A stretch of 64,000 bases of DNA, taken from positions 1 to 64,000 of the forward strand of contig CAXPZW010000009.1 in the NCBI GenBank assembly GCA_964221845.1, given 5' to 3'. Position numbers and translations under genes: made by a program. Positions 59,799 to 64,000 of the stretch are shown here, in pieces (position 1 is the stretch's first letter; each line of letters begins with the position of its first letter). Under the pieces are notes generated by a model, which was given only the letters and a program-made list of their open reading frames with translations, made no database searches and was not told where the DNA came from. Origin of the DNA: CAXPZW01 sp964221845. GTDB taxonomy: Bacteria; Bacteroidota; Bacteroidia; Flavobacteriales_D; Sanyastnellaceae.

Positions 59799-59806
59799 TA
59801 CATTTG
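59799..59806 (+). promoter_or_regulatory. -7 box (TACATTTG) for family 4 glycosyltransferase
   Basis: An exact match ends 5 nt before the ATG at 59812, directly after the nuclease stop. Confidence 0.7.
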
Positions 59807-59811
59807 CCGAC

Positions 59812-61128
59812 ATGGCCGAGCTCAAACGCGTGCTGATCATCACCTACTACTGGCCGCCCAGCGGGGGCGCCGGAGTGCAGCGTTGGCTCAAATTTGCCAA
59901 GTACCTGCCCGAGCACGGGTGGCAACCGGTCATCTACACCCCTTCCAATCCGGAATTCCCGAGTGAAGACCCCAGCTTGTTGGCCGATGTTCCTGCCGAA
60001 GCAGAAGTGATCCGCCAACCCATCCGCGAACCTTACGACTACTACCGCAAAGTGGTGGGCGCAGGCAAAGGCGAGAAGATCAACACGGGCTTTCTCACCG
60101 AATCTGAGCGCCCCAAACGCACCGAAAACCTATCGCGTTGGGTGCGGGGCAACCTGTTCATTCCCGACGCGCGCAAGTGGTGGATCAAGCCTAGCATTGC
60201 GTTTTTGAAGCAGTATATCTCCGAGCACCCTGTGGACGCCATCGTCTCTACTGGACCGCCCCACAGCATGCACCGCATCGCCTTGGGTGTCAAGCGCGCC
60301 ACGGGCCTGCCTTGGGTGGCGGACTTCCGCGATCCGTGGACCCAAATCGACTTTTACCACGACCTGCATTTGACCCGCTACGCGGACCGCAAGCACCACC
60401 GTCAAGAACGCGAGGTGCTTGAAGGGGCCGATGTGGTGACCGGCGCGTGGCCCTCGATGCAAACCCTGTTTTACCAGCACGCCGTCCCCAAGCAGGTAGA
60501 AGTCATCACCAACGGGTACGACCCGGCAGATGTGCCCACTGAAGCACCTGCACTCGATGCGCAATTCACCTTGGCGCATGTGGGCTCGTTTTCACCGGCG
60601 AGGAACCCCAAGGCCCTCTGGCAAGCATTGCAAGAACTCAAGTCCTCCTGTCCTGAGTTGGGCGAGGCCCTGCGCATCAAGCTCGCCGGAAAGGTGGATG
60701 TGTCGGTCCGCAAGGACATTGCCGCACACGGGTTGGAGTCGCATTTGGACGTGCACGACTACATCCCTCACGCCGAGATTGGCGCCTTCCAGGCCAGCAG
60801 CCGCATGCTACTTCTCGTGGCCAACCAGGCGCCGACGGCCAAGTGGATCATTCCCGGGAAAGTGTTTGAATACTTCTCGGCCAAGCGCCCCATCCTGGCA
60901 GTATGCCCTCCTGATGGAGACTTGGCCGCCATGGTGCGAGACGCCGGCGCGGGCACAGTTGTGGGTTTTGATAACGTACCTGGCACCAAAAAAGCCGTAC
61001 TCGAGGCCTTCCTCGCTTTCCAAAGCGGCCAAACCCCTCCTCCTACACACGGCTTGGAACGCTACAGTCGTGTGGCCTTGACTGCCCGGCTCTCTGGGGT
61101 GCTCACGGCGGTTTGTGGCCGCATCTGA
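59812..61128 (+). CDS. Family 4 glycosyltransferase
   Basis: The 438-residue GT-B protein has the N-terminal LIITYYWPPSGGAGVQRWLKFAKYL and the middle WVADFRDPWTQIDFY, which define the subtype shared with the enzyme at 49917-51188. The C-terminal donor site is PGKVFEYFSAKRPILAVCPP. It probably adds a sugar to the same surface glycan. It has its own promoter and is followed by a 157-nt gap before wecB. Confidence 0.92.
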   Translation: MAELKRVLIITYYWPPSGGAGVQRWLKFAKYLPEHGWQPVIYTPSNPEFPSEDPSLLADVPAEAEVIRQPIREPYDYYRKVVGAGKGEKINTGFLTESERPKRTENLSRWVRGNLFIPDARKWWIKPSIAFLKQYISEHPVDAIVSTGPPHSMHRIALGVKRATGLPWVADFRDPWTQIDFYHDLHLTRYADRKHHRQEREVLEGADVVTGAWPSMQTLFYQHAVPKQVEVITNGYDPADVPTEAPALDAQFTLAHVGSFSPARNPKALWQALQELKSSCPELGEALRIKLAGKVDVSVRKDIAAHGLESHLDVHDYIPHAEIGAFQASSRMLLLVANQAPTAKWIIPGKVFEYFSAKRPILAVCPPDGDLAAMVRDAGAGTVVGFDNVPGTKKAVLEAFLAFQSGQTPPPTHGLERYSRVALTARLSGVLTAVCGRI

Positions 61129-61285
61129 CGCGCGCTTGGGACGTTCTCTGCCCCCGGGTCACAACTCATTGATGAATCTTTATCCCCGATTCACCTGAAA
61201 TTGACATGAATTCATCCATCTTGCCGCTTCTGGAGCGCCCGAACAGCAAGCAGCCGTTGGGCACCGTCCACCCAAATCCGCGAAC

Positions 61286-62395
61286 ATGAAACGCGTGCTC
61301 ATTTCGGTCGGTACCCGACCCAACTTCATCAAGATCACCCAGTTCCGCCGGGTGGCCGCCGAACGTGGCGACCTGGAGGTACGCATCGTGCACACCGGAC
61401 AGCACTACGACCGTTTTATGTCGTCGGTGTTTTTTGAACAGTTCAACTTGCAACCGGACTTCTTCTTGTCTCTTGAGGCACGAACCCCCGCGGCCCAAGT
61501 GGGCGAGATGGTGACCAAGCTCGCCGAGCTCATGGACGCCTACGAGCCCCACATGGTGATCACCCCAGGCGACGTAAACTCGACCCTGGCAGCGGCCATC
61601 GCGTGCAACAAAATGGGCATTCCACTCGCCCACCTCGAAAGTGGCCTGCGCAGCTTTGACCGCGGCATGCCCGAAGAAATCAACCGCCTGCTCACCGATG
61701 AGATCTCGGACCTGTTCTTTGTGACCGAGCAGAGCGGCATGGACAACCTCAAGACCGAGGGCAAGTCCATGGACCACGCCTACTTGGTGGGCAACACGAT
61801 GATCGATACCCTGGTGGCCTTTGAGCCACAAATCGACGCTTCAGACATCTTGGAAAAATGCGGGGTCACCGCCGGCAACTTCGCCCTGATGACCATGCAC
61901 CGCCCGGCCACGGTGGACAACCCGGGCGGCCTGGATTTCATCACCCGTGTGGTGGAGGGCGTGACCGAAGAACGTCCGCTGGTGTTCCCCATCCACCCGC
62001 GCACCAAGGCCAAGTTTGAGTCCTTTGGCAAATGGGAAGAGTTCAAGGCCACCCCAGGCCTGATTCTGACCGAGCCGTTGGATTACTACGCCTTCCAAAA
62101 ACTCATCCGCGACGCGTCCTTCATCCTGACCGATTCAGGGGGCATCCAAGAAGAATCCACCTTCCGTCAGGTGCCGTGCTTCACCCTGCGTGAAAACACT
62201 GAACGCCCAGTGACCTGCACGGTAGGTACCAACGAACTGGTGGAATTGGACGCCGATGTCGTCTTGAGCAAAATTGCCAGCGCCAGCGAAAAGACGGGCC
62301 AGATCCCACAACACTGGGACGGCAAATCCACCGAACGCATCATGGACCATGTGGCGACTTACTTGGGACTCCCGGTAAGCAAGGCCAAAGCCTGA
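61286..62395 (+). CDS. wecB: UDP-N-acetylglucosamine 2-epimerase (non-hydrolysing)
   Basis: The 369-residue enzyme has family blocks SVGTRPNFIKITQF, VITPGDVNSTLAA, LESGLRSFDRGMPEEINR and the C-terminal TDSGGIQEEST. It interconverts UDP-GlcNAc and UDP-ManNAc for surface polysaccharide. The 3' end overlaps the convergent pyruvyl transferase gene by 37 nt. The WecA-type transferase at 25 kb is a likely pathway partner. Confidence 0.96.
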   Translation: MKRVLISVGTRPNFIKITQFRRVAAERGDLEVRIVHTGQHYDRFMSSVFFEQFNLQPDFFLSLEARTPAAQVGEMVTKLAELMDAYEPHMVITPGDVNSTLAAAIACNKMGIPLAHLESGLRSFDRGMPEEINRLLTDEISDLFFVTEQSGMDNLKTEGKSMDHAYLVGNTMIDTLVAFEPQIDASDILEKCGVTAGNFALMTMHRPATVDNPGGLDFITRVVEGVTEERPLVFPIHPRTKAKFESFGKWEEFKATPGLILTEPLDYYAFQKLIRDASFILTDSGGIQEESTFRQVPCFTLRENTERPVTCTVGTNELVELDADVVLSKIASASEKTGQIPQHWDGKSTERIMDHVATYLGLPVSKAKA

Positions 62396-63501
62396 TCGAG
62401 ATATGTGTGGGCCTGGCGATGTTGCCGGTCCACAGCAGACACCACCCTTTGACGCACGCCGTCCAGCTGGTCTACCAAGGCTTGGTGGGCGGCGTTGCCG
62501 ATTTCTACAGGGGCATTGTAATCGATCGAAAACTCGGGCATGCCCAAATAGTCGTAGCACTCCTTGCCCTTGCGCTCGTAGGAAATGTTGAGCGCGGGCG
62601 TACCGCTCATCAAAGCCAGAATGCAAAAATGCAGGCGCGTACCGATGACATAATCGAAGCTGCGCAACTGCTCACGCAAATCCTGCATGCGATGGAACTC
62701 GCGGTCCACAGTTGCAGCGATCCCTTCTTGCGCCAATTCTTCAGCAAACTCCGCAGCCAAAGCGGAATCGTCCACGTATCCGGGCACGCCTTGGCAGGTG
62801 CTGAGGAAATGCACCTTAAGGTCAGCTTCGTGCACCTCCCGCGCAAGGCTCAGGATGAGCTGTTTGAATTGATCGGCGCTGCGTGCGTCGTGGCTCCAGC
62901 GGCGGACGCTTATGGCGACGGTTCCTTTAGCGGGCAGAGGGGGCAGGGGTTTGAGCAAAAAGGCCGCGTCGTTGGTGCGCATGACTTGCTGCGGACCCAC
63001 CTGCCATTCAGCCAGACTTTGTTCGGAGTGCGCGTCGCGGGCCAAGAGCAGCCCCAGATGGTGCTTTTGGGCCTTGAACAACGCCAAGTCGCTCCCTTCC
63101 AGCGGGCCAAACGACTGGCTGTACACCCCGACTTTCTTACCCATTCTGGCTGCTGTTCGCAGCTTGAGGACGTGACCGCGGATGCCGTAATAGCTATTGA
63201 AATACCCTCCTGGGCAGCCCAACACAATGTCAGCCTTGCGGTACGCCGGACGCATCCGAGGCGTGAAACGCTCCAACAAAAAGCGCAACGGCGGAAGTTT
63301 GCGGTAGATCCACCCTTGCACGCCCTCAGGAGTAAGCGGCAATTCCGGGTAGAGGGATTGGGTGGTTTGAAAATGGTAACTGGCCACCTCTACGACCACT
63401 CCGCGCTCCACAAGCCCTTCGTACAACGCAAAGAGCAAGGCAGCGTCGCCTCCGTTGACCGGAACCGCATTGGCGATGAGACAGGAGATAGGACGCTGCA
63501 T
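62359..63501 (-). CDS. Polysaccharide pyruvyl transferase family protein
   Basis: The 380-residue protein has the CsaB/PssM-type layout: an N-terminal NGGDAALLFALYEGL region, ADIVLGCPGGYFNSYYG, and the C-terminal FDYVIGTRLHFCILALMSGTPALNISYERKGKEC. These enzymes add pyruvate ketals to polysaccharide sugars. It is convergent and overlapping with wecB by 37 nt, and divergent (57 nt) from the last glycosyltransferase. Confidence 0.93.
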   Translation of the reverse strand: MQRPISCLIANAVPVNGGDAALLFALYEGLVERGVVVEVASYHFQTTQSLYPELPLTPEGVQGWIYRKLPPLRFLLERFTPRMRPAYRKADIVLGCPGGYFNSYYGIRGHVLKLRTAARMGKKVGVYSQSFGPLEGSDLALFKAQKHHLGLLLARDAHSEQSLAEWQVGPQQVMRTNDAAFLLKPLPPLPAKGTVAISVRRWSHDARSADQFKQLILSLAREVHEADLKVHFLSTCQGVPGYVDDSALAAEFAEELAQEGIAATVDREFHRMQDLREQLRSFDYVIGTRLHFCILALMSGTPALNISYERKGKECYDYLGMPEFSIDYNAPVEIGNAAHQALVDQLDGVRQRVVSAVDRQHRQAHTYLDQALALLTGSPK

Positions 63502-63558
63502 GGACGGTGAGGAATGCCGTAATTTGCGCGGAAGAACGGAAATTTTCCCTTTCGGCTC

Positions 63559-64000
63559 ATGGCCTCACCCCCCTCGAAGCAGCCCACAGTGGGCATGGTG
63601 TACGACAACCTGGCCACCTTCGTGGAACGCGACATCCGCATTTTGGAATCCGAGTACACGGTGCTGCGCATGCCTTTTGACGCGCGGCCCAAGTGGCGAT
63701 TGCCGGTGGCGTTTGCCCGGCAGTTTGTGGACCTGCTGCGTCAGCGGGGCAAGGTGAAAGTGTACGTACACCAGAGTGCGGGATACGTATCGTTTTTAGC
63801 CTGTGTGCTGCGCCCGGTGTTGGGTTGCCGCAACGTCATCATCGCCATTGGCACCGATGCCGCGCGCCTTCCGGAAATCGGCTACGGACACTTCTGCAAA
63901 TGGCCCTTGCGCTGGTTCGCATCGGTCAGCTACCGCCGCGCGGATTTGGTGTTGCCCGTGCACCGTTCACTCGAACGCAGCAGCTACCAATACGAGGCTG
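63559..64000 (+). CDS. Glycosyltransferase, N-terminal part (runs off the window)
   Basis: The first 147 residues are visible: SKQPTVGMVYDNLATFVERDIRIL followed by a hydrophobic stretch and RNVIIAIGTDAARLPEIGYG. The pattern suggests the N-terminal half of a GT-B enzyme in the same polysaccharide gene set. The frame is still open at the window end, so the C-terminal donor site is not visible. Confidence 0.75.
   Translation, partial: MASPPSKQPTVGMVYDNLATFVERDIRILESEYTVLRMPFDARPKWRLPVAFARQFVDLLRQRGKVKVYVHQSAGYVSFLACVLRPVLGCRNVIIAIGTDAARLPEIGYGHFCKWPLRWFASVSYRRADLVLPVHRSLERSSYQYEA

Noticed and set aside
1..64000. CRISPR arrays, tRNA and rRNA genes, phage or transposon genes
   Set aside because: I looked for cloverleaf-like ends, regularly spaced repeats and integrase/transposase motifs by eye and found none. 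A tool search could still find a tRNA I missed.

Overview
The window is a gene-dense, GC-rich stretch of a Bacteroidota chromosome, most likely a marine Flavobacteriales or related lineage. The evidence is a PorV/PorQ-type type IX secretion (T9SS) barrel, two giant secreted proteins with T9SS C-terminal sorting domains, tandem cytochrome c oxidase subunit III genes, Wzi-like outer-membrane proteins, few Shine-Dalgarno sequences, and many copies of the Bacteroidota -7 promoter box TAnnTTTG. The genus assignment is inference. I found no tRNA, rRNA, CRISPR, phage or transposase genes.

Layout. 1-2.2 kb: the tail of a large T9SS-associated protein, a PorV-like barrel, greA and a HIT hydrolase. 2.2-8.7 kb: a leftward run of purK, thyA, folA, a lipoprotein, hupE-like, yidD, hemB and a secreted Asp-box (sialidase-fold) protein. 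8.9-13.4 kb: a secreted unknown, a DUF427 gene with an internal stop, a chromate-type transporter, a small barrel, an MscS channel and a small membrane protein. 13.7-22.2 kb: a secreted C1 cysteine peptidase, ddl, a DUF5060-type putative glycoside hydrolase, ruvC, a membrane glycosyltransferase, an orphan OppC-type permease and a beta-propeller lipoprotein flanked by a 27-bp inverted repeat. 22.5-27.6 kb: fcl, Wzi-like, a WecA-type transferase and a second Wzi-like protein. 27.7-33.4 kb: a respiratory operon with heme O synthase, two COX III, COX IV, two SCO-type proteins, DUF420 and a small CxxC membrane protein. 33.5-38.2 kb: an OmpA-like protein, TolC, an RND/MacA-type adaptor, tsaB and a Rieske-like lipoprotein. 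38.2-42.2 kb: ahcY, a phosphopantetheinyl transferase, a frameshifted small gene, a di-heme peroxidase and rpmH. 42.4-64 kb: an ABC exporter, gmd, the two giant T9SS cargo proteins, a Wzx-like flippase, murB, a TPR protein, an AddB-like nuclease, three glycosyltransferases (the last cut by the window edge), wecB and a polysaccharide pyruvyl transferase.

How the genes fit together. Gmd and Fcl make GDP-L-fucose. The WecA-type transferase, WecB, Wzx-like flippase, glycosyltransferases, pyruvyl transferase and the two Wzi-like proteins look like a dispersed surface-polysaccharide pathway. The cytochrome oxidase block supplies subunits and copper/heme assembly factors, but subunits I and II are not in the window. 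The PorV-like barrel fits export of the two T9SS cargo proteins.

The most interesting signal is regulatory. At about fifteen genes a TAnnTTTG-like box ends only 4-8 nt before the start codon, which predicts leaderless or nearly leaderless mRNAs. This spacing also supports revised starts for ruvC and the adjacent glycosyltransferase. Other points are a His-rich insert in one COX III, an SCO-like protein without copper-binding cysteines, a Rieske-like lipoprotein without cluster ligands, an amber codon in the DUF427 gene at a position usually Trp, and a metalloprotease-propeller fusion. I did not find a clear new defence or mobile system.
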